Assembly: GCA_964036195.1 (NCBI GenBank)
Contig: OZ038458.1
Location: 3,658,001-3,722,000, forward strand
Reading direction: 5' to 3'
Source of the DNA: Sphaerolaimus hirsutus
Taxonomy: Eukaryota; Nematoda; Chromadorea; Monhysterida; Sphaerolaimidae
DNA: 64,000 nt
In this document: one piece after another, positions 55,330-64,000 of the stretch
Layout of the letters: every line of letters starts with the position of its first letter
Position numbering within the stretch: the first letter of the stretch is position 1
Program-made: the position numbers and the translations under genes
The notes under the pieces: model-generated
Seen by the model: the letters and a program-made list of their open reading frames with translations, nothing else
What the model was told of the DNA's origin: nothing
The model's database searches: none

Positions 55330-55660
55330 TCCCATCCAGTGACTGGCGCAGCAAACAGCGGGAAATCGCCTCACCGCGAATTGTAGAATTTCTTGGTGCT
55401 GGCGCCAGCGCCAAAAATCTCGGCGCCCGCAACGTCACCGACGGGGACAAAATACGCGCTACGTACGCAATCCCACGCTACGTTTCTCGCACCTGTGAAA
55501 TTTGCCGCGCGGCCGCTGTAGTAGTAAATTAGGTGTCTCTCAAATCTCAATATTCCGTACTCAAGGCTCCAAAAATTCCCGGCCGCAGTTGGAAATTGGA
55601 AATTTCGAACGGCCGCGCGCGGGTAATGCTGTCTCGCCATTAGCAAGCGATGGCGAGCTC
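55330..55660. other. CpG-rich tract
   Basis: Locally rich in CG (gcggccgc, ggcgcccgcaacgtcaccgac, cgcgctacgtacg), unlike its AT-rich surroundings. Could be a promoter region or an old GGCGCC element; no exon is clear. Confidence 0.35.
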
Positions 55661-55847
55661 AGAGGGGGAATCCCGATTTTTAACCATCTCGATTCGTAAG
55701 CCAAATTGTCTCGATTTTTAACCAATGTATCTCGATTTTTAAGAAATATGCAAATTTTATTTTTCATTCGATTGTTAAGCCAAAGTGTATTGGTTTTTAA
55801 CCCTACAGTCGCGATTTTAAAGACCCACACATACATAAATACATAAA

Positions 55848-56969
55848 CTGCCGGACGAAAATATTGAGAAAACGCATTTCAAAATTTCAATCGATTTTCA
55901 TTCCCCCCCAGAGTAATTTTTTTGGGGGCCACCCGCATCAAAATGTAGCCCTAACATTTCTCTACAGGAACCCCCGGAGGGACCCCTGTAGCTGCTTTGA
56001 TGCGGCCGCAGGGGCGCCTCTTGTAAAAAAAATTTCATTTTTGAGGTGGTCAAAAAATATATGAAATCCAAACCCTTTTTTTTGCGCTCTTTACACGTGT
56101 TGTGTAAAGAGCGCAAGAGGATGTCGTTTGGATATTCCTGTACAGCAATGCACCAGCTTTCGTTTGAGATGGCTGCCGATGCTTGTATCCTAATCTTTTT
56201 GGGGTAAATTTGACTGCAAAGATTGATGTATTTTTGGTCGGTTTTTAGCAATTTTGACGCCATTTTGTCAAGTGCCAGCTTGAATCTGCATGGAGGGGGA
56301 TGGAAAATTGAATGAAGGATGCAGAAAAACATGGCACATCTTTCTACACGCTCCAAATTCCCCAAAACCACCCTCAAAAAAGTTGTATTTGAACACTTAA
56401 ACTAACTTTTTCGGCGCCGCGTCTGTCTGAGGTCCATGCACGCTACATGTGGAATTTGTGGAATTTGGAGCGTGTAGAAAGATGCACCATATTTTTGTGC
56501 ATCTTTTGTTTAATTTTCGTGTCCCTCTTTGCAGATTCAGGCTGGCACTTGACAAAATGGTGTCAAAATCACGAAAAACTGACCGAAAACGGCAATAATT
56601 TTAGAAGTCAAATTTACCCCAAAAATTTCATGATACAAGCATTGCGAGTCGTATCAAACGTTAGCCCATGCATTTCTGTACAGGAATATCCAAATCGCAA
56701 CATATTGCACTCTTTACACATCGCGTGTAAAGAGCGCAAAAAAATGGGTTTGGATTTCTCATTTTTTTGACCACCCCAAAAATGTAAATTTTTTACGGGA
56801 GGCGCCCCTGCGGCCGCGTCAAAGCAGACAGGGGTCCCCCCGGGGGTTCCTGTAGAGTAATGTTACGGCTACATTTTGATGCAGGTGGTGCCACTACAAA
56901 GTTATTGTGGGGGTAGGAAAAAACCGTCAAAAATTTAAAGCATGATTTCTCAATATTTTCGTCCGGCAG
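55848..56969. repeat. 1.1-kb inverted-repeat (foldback) element
   Basis: Two arms of more than 500 bp from CTGCCGGACGAAAATATTGA to its inverse, diverged by small changes; ctttacac and gagcgtgtagaaagatg blocks pair inside. The phrase acatacataaatacata lies outside both ends. Confidence 0.88.
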
Positions 56970-57564
56970 TTTACATACATAAATACATAGAAACAAACAA
57001 ATGCATAGAGTACAGGAATGAATTACTGAGTATTTATATAAGCCTACTTGAAGCAAGGCATATACATAATAAAAATGAAGGAATGAGGGAGAACATGTCC
57101 AATATATTGCTGCCAAATTGCTAAATCACCAAAGGTGCCTATTATCATTCCACCAAATCTAATAAAAAATACCTTTACTCCAAATGTACGGATGTGGGAT
57201 GTTTGCATCATGGCTTAAGTATCGACACTTTGGCTTTATAATCGACATACCATGGGTCAAAACTCGAGATACTTTTTAACCTGCATGTGGCTTTATAATG
57301 GATACACTGTGGCTTACCCATCAACATACTTGGCTAACCAATTGAGAGCTTAGCAATCGGGAAGGTTACAAATCGCTGCACTCTCCTCGAGCTAAGACGG
57401 TGGCATAAACGGTTTCGCCATGTTTTATGTGTGGTTCCCGAGTGAAGTGGAATCATCCAGATATGGCACTCGGGTCATGAGTGACCTAGTCCAAATTTTT
57501 TCTAAAATCCACTCCCCAGGTAAAGTGGCACATGTCATGTAATGCGCACACATCAGTAAAAGTA

Positions 57565-57881
57565 CCGTATTTGCTTGAATAATCCCCCTGGGGGATTATT
57601 ATTTCGTCAGACTATTTTGAGGGGGGAACTAATCGAAGGGGGGAATTATTCGAGGGGGGGAATTATTATTTCCATGTTTCTATCAACTCATTTGATGAAG
57701 TCTGCTTTATTCACACAAAAACGTGCCATTTTTGTTTAAATTGGGCACAATAAATTGAGCAAATTCTTTAAGGGGGGATTATTCGAGGGGGGAATTATTA
57801 TTTCCTCACTCGTCTTACAGGGGGGGGATTATTCGAGGGGGGAATTATTCAAGGGGGGGGGTACTATTCAAGCAAATACGG
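57565..57881. mobile_element. CCGTATTTGC foldback element
   Basis: TA flanked; ends CCGTATTTGCTTGAATAATC and the inverse; repeats of ggggggattattcgagggg. Confidence 0.9.
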
Positions 57882-57889
57882 TAAGTGAA

Positions 57890-58225
57890 AAAGCTAATAG
57901 CTAAAAAGGTACATAAGCATATGCAGTACACAAAACAGCTGAAAATAGGCAATAAAACACATGAACCAGTGATTTCAAAGGTGAAAAACTATAATAAGAT
58001 ACTAAAATTAGCGTTTTCGAGTGAAAATTTGGTCAAAATATCTCAAATATTGCTCCAGATGGGTAGATATCAGGATGATTTGGGGGATAGATAGCCAAAA
58101 ATTTTGCCTCCAGGATAGATAGCTGAGCAGCATCCAGTATAGATAGCTGAGCAGGCTCTGGGATAGATAGATAGGTGGTGGATTTGGGGGTAACCCTCCC
58201 CACTTGCCCCTACTAAACCCCTGCA
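57890..58225. mobile_element. GATAGATAGCTGAGCAG element (relative of 46865)
   Basis: Contains gggatagatagccaaaattt and ctgagcag repeats, and ends ctactaaacccctg. No clear duplicated flank. Confidence 0.55.
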
Positions 58226-58530
58226 TGTTATTTACTTGTCCCTTGGCCTGTCAGGTAGCAAGATTACTTATTATATACCACTTTTCTTGTCACTAGTTCA
58301 CTTGCTGATTCACTTCACATGATTGGCCTGCAATTTTGCTTTTTCAGATACTTGTTTAAATTTTGATTGTATTTTTGCAAGTTTTCCACTTTCTTCTGAA
58401 GGAAACCTTGTGTAAAGAAGACTACACTACTAATGATAGGGTATGGTATTTTCAGGTGCCAAATTGTGGATAGTAACCAAAATTTTTGCCTTGAAATAGA
58501 AAGATAACTGAGCAGCCCCTGGGATAGATA

Positions 58531-58915
58531 CCATATTTCCTCAAAATACCCCCCTCGAAATGGGCACTGTGAATTTATTACCCCTCCTCGAAATACCCCT
58601 CATTATGAGTGTAATGGGAACATAAATGACAAAAGCTACAGTTTGTGATCCAGGCAATGCAGAACAGACATTAACAACAATGATTGTGTTACATTAACAC
58701 CTGTTTTATACCATCTACATACTTATGTAAGTCAATAAACTCTTATACATGGTGCTTAGTATTGCGTTTTTCGACATCTGTGTATGTTACAGACAACAAA
58801 TTAGTACTGGGAGTTCAAAAATTTCTGGAGAAATAATAAGCCCCCCTCGAAATACCCCCCTCAAAATTCTCACCCTGAAACAATCACCCCCAAGGGGTAT
58901 TTTGAGGTAATAAGG
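58531..58915. mobile_element. CCGTATTTCC foldback element, diverged
   Basis: Ends CCATATTTCCTCAAAATACC and gtattttgaggtaataagg with TA flanks. Confidence 0.8.
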
Positions 58916-59559
58916 TAGATAGTTGCAGCGTTTGGGGGTTACTAGGCCCCCCTCTAAAACTGTAGAGTGGGAGGACTAGGGTCAGGTTGCAAGAATACAT
59001 CATTACTTATATTGACAATAGACTATTTTGTATTTTGTAAACAATATGCTTGCACCCAGGGTGCAACCCCTCCCCCAGCTTACAAGTGCAGCGGAGTGTT
59101 TCTCGTTAATCTTCCCGTGAGAGTTCTAGGCGCGCTGGCGGCAACCGAGTAAATAAACACTTGCCAGCTGACCGTTGATTGCATGCACATTTTAGCGCGC
59201 CGGGCGCGAAATTTCTCGCACCACATGCGGCCAAAATTACCCCCGCGCGCCAGATGCAACCTAAACTGCGGCGCTTCATTAAGTTCCCCACAGCAGTGTT
59301 TCAATTTTCGCAATTTCTCTTGCGATGAATGCGGAGTGGATGTCATAAAATACGGCGGGTTGGGGGGTTCTGTCTATGCTTGTATCTATGATGAATTGTA
59401 AATTTCCTGTCAAGTGACAAGTTAAGTCCCGATACTGTTTTTACAGGAATTTTGAAGCTGAACATGTTATTTGATTTTACTTGACAATTTAAAAAGTCAA
59501 ATGTCAATTGTCATGCAAAGTGTCAAATGTAAAGTTAAATGTAAATTAGAGTAAAAATT

Positions 59560-59690
59560 GTGTATCCAAATCACATTTTGTGTATCCAAATTTTATGTTT
59601 TGTATCCAAATCTTATGTTGAAAAATTAGATTCAGATACAAAAACATAAGATTTGGATACGAAAAATAGGATTTGGATACACAATTGACA
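59560..59690. repeat. Inverted TGTATCCAAATC repeats
   Basis: tgtatccaaatcttatgttt units followed by the inverse (aaaacataagatttggatac). The same motifs recur around 42150-42260. Confidence 0.8.
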
Positions 59691-59936
59691 CTTTGCTTTA
59701 CATTGCACAAAACAAGAACGTTTTCAGTTTTCATGTTTGTTTGAAAACATTGTTTTTAAAAAGCGTTGAAAAAACCCGGCCATTCCGTCTTAGCACCCAT
59801 AAATGCCCAGGTATTTCAGCTGAGTGACGATAATACTCATTCACAATCCCTAATAACAATATTTAGTTAAATTCAAATGCACCTATGATTTGCCATATCT
59901 AAATACCTATGACCAATATATTCATAGCAGGTGCCA

Positions 59937-60094
59937 ATCCCAGACCCTGTGAAATGTCAAATATTATGCAAAGTGTCAAAAGTTATGTAAAACGCTTAGG
60001 AAAATGAAAAACGTGTATGCTATTTTCCATGGCATATTACATGAATTTTTATGCTTTGCAAGACATTTGACATTTTACAGGGTCTGGGAGTGCC
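59937..60094. mobile_element. TGCCACTCCCAGACCCTG element, stand-alone copy
   Basis: After CAGG: TGCCAATCCCAGACCCTG; inverted end CAGGGTCTGGGAGTGCCCC before CTTG. Same flanks as the intron-forming copy at 7783-7997, but here no exon is nearby. Confidence 0.82.
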
Positions 60095-60522
60095 CCCTTG
60101 ACGCATTTGTGAAGAGTAATTTTTCCTGTAATCGAATTTATACCAACTTAAATTTACATTTACTTATGTGAAACTGCCTATTTATAGTGGCAAGCAAGTA
60201 CTGGCTAAATCTATTTATTATGCTTCTCATACAAGAGATCCAATTTCAAATACACATAAATATGTAAATACAACTGGTTATAATATTTACATAAAGTGTG
60301 TGTGTTGAATAGTGCATTGGTAACGTTCATGAAATCTATATTCGAAAAAATCATGCTTTGCATGTCAGGATTGCTCATATCTAAGCTACATAATACACAT
60401 TCTCAGGTGTATTCTTGACTATTTTAATCAGGTGCCACATCAGGGGTCAATTCCAAAGTCAAGTGACAGAATATTATGGTGTGAAGTAAGACAAATAACA
60501 AGTTGTTTTGATACGTTTTTCA

Positions 60523-60789
60523 ATGGCCCTACACACACACCTATTCTATGGCCCTAGTTTTCACCGTGACTGATGTGAAAACTGAAATGGCCACATGGCC
60601 ACATCCAGCCTACTCTTTTTGTATGCTACATGTGTTTTAGTTTTCAAATTTTCAAAGTTTAATTTTCATCAATTTATATTCAAATTTAAATTTTATTTAA
60701 TGATTCAACCGTGTTCATTAATTTGCACTTTAAAAAATTTTCAGTTTTCACACGAAGTCATGGTGAAAACTAGTGTGTGTAGGCACAAT
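60523..60789. mobile_element. CACACTAGTTTTCACCGTGA element (copy 3)
   Basis: Ends ggccctacacacac and gaaaactagtgtgtgtagg, core tccagcctactctttttgta, inverted relative to copies 1 and 2. Confidence 0.75.
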
Positions 60790-61154
60790 AGGATAAATTT
60801 TTCAGGCTTTTTGTACATTTTTTTAAAAATCGTGTTTTATAAAATTTTCACAAGATTTATGATGTCACAGAGCAGAGCAAACATCCAAATTGGATATAAT
60901 TTTCAAATATGTTGATATGCTTCTGTTTTGCACAATGCTCTTAAGCAATTGGGTTGCACGTAAATATGAATTGTAATGTCTGCCACATATTATTTGGCTA
61001 ATACAATTTCATTCTTCATGTTTTTTTACCACTTTGACTGTTGTGAATGTTGTTTAATTAACGTATCCTATGATATTTAAATATCAATTAACAGATGATC
61101 GACCATGTTCATGACCAAATGGAAATGCAATATGCCATTTGAAATATGCCCTGC

Positions 61155-61340
61155 TATACCAAGAGGAAAATAACGAAATATCGAAAATATCGATATATCG
61201 ATGTCGAATATCGAGCATATTTTCAAATCGAATATCGGTATTGAATCTCGAGGGTCCATATCGTATAGATATCGAATATCGGGTTTCGGAAAAAATATCG
61301 AATATCGATATCGAAAAGTCATAACGTTCCAACCCTAATT
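61155..61340. mobile_element. Element filled with AATATCGA motifs
   Basis: Left ctataccaagaggaaaata, then dense aatatcgaatatcgatatcg, right end cgttccaaccctaa. Related tract at 28010-28190 with ctataccaaaagc. Confidence 0.55.
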
Positions 61341-61499
61341 TCGAGGGGGGGCACCCGATAATTCTGAATATAATTTTAAATCGCAAAATTTCCCATTTCC
61401 ATATATTCAATACAAAAAACGCTCTAACACTCTTCTCCGCTAAGAAAAATTTCAGAACTGAGCATCGGCTGATTTACCCGAAAAATCGGGCAATTTGAA

Positions 61500-61902
61500 T
61501 CGCGCCCCAGGTGCGGGCGACCCGCTGCGAAGCTCTAATCCGCAAGTGCCGCCGCGGCGGCGACTACGCGCCAATCGAGCCAATCTAACTTACCCACTTC
61601 AACTTTAACACAATATCACTCGAGTGGCTTCACTGTGATTTTGACGCTGATTTGATCAAATCTAGTCTACGAACTGAAATTGGGCGGCGAGTGAAACTTT
61701 TATTAAATTCACCCGAGCTGCAGCTGCCGCTGAGAATTTTTACATGGCGCCAGGCAGGCGACAGTGCCGCCCGGCCGCCGACGCCGTGCTAGATTTCAAT
61801 CCGGCGAGGGATTGAGATTTTTTAAAATTTATATTTCTTTATTTAAAAAAAAAATTGGCGCCGAGCCAGAGAAGGCGCGCAGTGATCAGTGCAGCACGGA
61901 TT
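61500..61902 (+). promoter_or_regulatory. CpG-rich 5' region of locus C
   Basis: GC-rich blocks (gccgccgcggcggcgactacg, gccgcccggccgccgacgccg) lie directly upstream of the proposed first codon at 61903. No TATA box is obvious. Promoter and 5' UTR is the natural reading, but the start site cannot be fixed. Confidence 0.4.
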
Positions 61903-63295
61903 ATGGGTGGCGGCGAGAAAAACCATGCAGTACCCAATTCACTGCCGCACGTCAGTTACAGGTGGGCGCACAATGGATATGGATTTTTCTACTGTCTTAC
62001 CAAGCCTCAAGGTGCAAAAAAAAATAGAAATAAAATATACCTATTGAAGATAATGTACATGGTCGGGCTGAAAAGTCCCCGGGCAGTGCTCGCCATTCGC
62101 GCTAGGGGTAAGCTACGGTTATAAAATTTCAACACGTTAATATATCAGGTGTTTTGAGTTTTTACCCAAAATTTCACCTCTCTAGCTCCGCCCACTGCGG
62201 AACTGTGGGGGTTAGAATTTCGGGGACTTTTCAGCCGGACCATGTAAAATATAAAAATAAATCATTCAACTTTGATGCACATTGTGATGACGAGTGCATG
62301 TAAACTACGCTATGTGCATCTCGCATGCTATGTACTCTGTGTGGCAAGGCCGCAGCTTGAATTTTTTTTTTAAATTCTTTAAAATTTGATCATTTGTTGA
62401 GTGAGGATTAAGCATCCAAATCAGGAAAAAAATAACATTTTTATGTTGATTTTATGTTGTTTGGTAATTTTTTATAATGATGACCATACATGCACTGGGG
62501 GCAAATTATATGCACTGCGGGTTTACATGCACTGGGAGTTTACGTGCACGAGCCCCCCATTTTTTCCTGGGGAAAACCGCGGCGGGCGTGCACTGATACG
62601 CACACGCGCCTGATACGCACATATGCCTGTTTTTTTCACTTGACACTTTTTCAAGTGATTTTCAGATATGAGTAAAGTGAAAAAAAGTTGCGCAATGACA
62701 TTAGTGAACTTTTTTCACTTCACTCATATCTGAAAATCATTGAAAATGTGTCAAGTAAAAAAAAACAGTGAAAAATGGCTATTTTTCACTGTTTTTTTCA
62801 CTTGACACATTTTCAAGTGATTTTCAGATATGAGTGAAGTGAAAAAAGTTCACTAATGTCATTGCGCAACTTTTTTTCACTTTACTCATATCTGAAAATC
62901 ACTTGAAAAAGTGTCAAGTGAAAAAAACGGGCATATGTGCGTATCGGGCGCGTGTGCGTATCAGGCCTGCCCCAACCGGGGCAACATGTGAACCACGGTG
63001 TATGGTACAGTTTTTAAATTCACCCCATGCAACACGTGCCGAACGCAGCCGAGCACCGGCTAGCGACCCGAGCGCGGGCACGTCGACCAACCTGTGCGAC
63101 AACGGCGAGCCGGACGCGCAGCTGTCCAGCGGGCGGGGCGGCGGCGGCGCGTGCCGCTGCACTTACATCAGCGTCGCTTTGGTGGTGCTGCTGATCGCCG
63201 TGCTGCTCGCCGCAGCGTTGGCGGGGCCGCTCGCCGTCCACTTTTGGTACACTTCGGGCGGCGGCACTGGTCGTTGCGACGACAGAACTGAAGTC
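61903..63295 (+). CDS. Type II membrane protein, first two exons (locus C, M1-like?)
   Basis: Exon 1 61903-61961 starts MGGGEKNHAVPNSLPH and ends TTACAG|gtgggc in phase 2; exon 2 63049-63295 starts after gaacgcag, completes a Ser codon, and ends GTC|gtgagt in phase 0. The protein has a short Ser/Gly tail, CRC, then about 25 hydrophobic residues (ISVALVVLLIAVLLAAALAG) and a Gly-rich lumenal stalk. The layout (tail, Cys, anchor, stalk) resembles the start of locus B, but no catalytic-domain exon is in the window, so M1 identity is inferred. The gene continues beyond 64000. Its first intron carries a TA-flanked element and a large palindrome. Confidence 0.6.
62058..62244. mobile_element. TA-flanked element, CATGGTCGGGCTGAAAAGTC ends
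   Basis: Inverted ends CATGGTCGGGCTGAAAAGTC / GACTTTTCAGCCGGACCATG between TA dinucleotides, 187 bp. mariner-like by ends and target; inferred. Confidence 0.82.
62593..62965. repeat. 370-bp near-perfect palindrome
   Basis: Arms of about 185 bp: CTGATACGCACACGCGCC, then tttttttcacttgacac, gatatgagtaaagtg and inverse. Centre near 62778. The outer ends match the ends of the element 1882-2702, so it is probably a member that has become one long hairpin. In intron 1 of locus C. Confidence 0.93.
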
Positions 63296-64000
63296 GTGAG
63301 TTTGGTGTGACTGGCCCAACGAGCACTTTAAGTCGGCAGACGTATCGCCCTACAAACATTTGCGTCAGTCTCTCCAGTGGAGAGTGCATGACGGCATTAG
63401 GTATTGTGAGTTGTGACGCAATATTTTAACCATTGGGAATAGGTCGGGTCACGTATGAAAACTTGGCCCTTATCCCAGTTACCAGTTGCGTATTATACAA
63501 ATGAGAGTGAAAACTGAACGTTAGCTAAAAATCGTTAAAATTTGCTTTGCTTTGCCAATTTCCACCTTCATAATCGCTATTTTTGTTTATATACATGGTT
63601 TTATAGCTATTGTGAGCCTATGTTTTTCATATTAATAGCGGATTTCGAAATTTTGGCCGGCTGCCAAGTTCTCTTCTGTTGGAACGGAGCCAACGAATGA
63701 AAAATAAAATAAAAACAAAAACGGTAGTTTGAACGGTAAAACGGTAGTTTGAATAGTAAAACGGTAGTTTGAAAGGTCAAATTCTTTACGAGCAACGTTG
63801 AAAATGTAGATAACTAGGGCGCGGCATGCACGGACGCAGCGAAACGTCCATTTTTCTTTTAATATGATTTTCTTTATCAATTTCTAGCGTCCACGTGGGA
63901 CACAAGTTTCGTTGTTCGCTCTATTCACGAGCGAATTCTAACTCTCCGATTTTGTAGGGTGAAATGTCCGCCGACTTTACTTGACAACGACACTAAATGT
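63296..64000. other. Intron of locus C, continuing
   Basis: Contains three tandem aaacggtagtttgaa units (63718-63775) and, at the edge, tgtccgccgac-like sequence. No further exon is visible. Confidence 0.45.

Noticed and set aside
59183-59401. Plus frame with Cys residues ending at 59401
   Set aside because: An acceptor-like ccccacag exists, but there is no upstream exon and no known motif; too weak to annotate.
60595-60915. Hydrophobic Phe-rich plus frame
   Set aside because: It falls within an AT-rich inverted-repeat element and its flank; no splice or codon support.

Overview
This is a metazoan nuclear window: GT-AG introns, eukaryotic tRNA-Phe, type II membrane M1-aminopeptidase-like genes, and a very high load of short non-autonomous DNA transposons. 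It is AT-rich, mostly non-coding, and a scaffold with two gaps of exactly 200 N (1374-1573 and 24574-24773). I cannot name the species. Element-derived and non-canonical introns are known from larvacean tunicates among others, but that placement is only a guess.

Layout. (1) At 1583-2826 lies a tandem array of about 172-bp units made of tRNA-Phe plus half a transposon, split by a later insertion. (2) A 19-exon M1 aminopeptidase homologue occupies 17075 down to 2916 on the minus strand (locus B). It has a signal anchor and the M1 fold, but its zinc-site and GAMEN-equivalent residues are replaced. Its last exons are not in the window. (3) At 24006 down to 21561 (minus) are the last four exons of another M1 gene (locus A), whose upstream part should lie across the gap and is not visible. 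(4) A ten-exon minus-strand gene of unknown function runs from 35240 to 29047 with an in-frame TAA in its penultimate exon. (5) A three-exon 3' end of an unrecognised lysine-rich protein gene lies on the plus strand at 36598-37691. (6) From 38 to 61 kb the sequence is almost entirely nested transposons and palindromes. (7) At 61903-63295 (plus) are the first two exons of a third type II membrane protein, resembling the M1 gene 5' ends.

Main result. Several introns of locus B, and one of the 35-29 kb gene, are themselves inverted-repeat elements inserted at CWGG. The duplicated CAGG gives CAG|GT at the 5' side and CAG|G at the 3' side, so insertion supplies both splice sites. Where the target was CTGG, the exon frames still join exactly but the intron would read GT...TG instead of GT...AG. 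This looks like a family of introner-like elements with non-canonical splicing.

Other recurrent structures are hAT-like elements with 8-bp target duplications whose bodies are filled by short motifs (GATCCC, GGAAACG, GAACCG, GCGTAA, GGCGCCA); TA-flanked foldback elements with TACCGTAT ends; and very long near-perfect palindromes.
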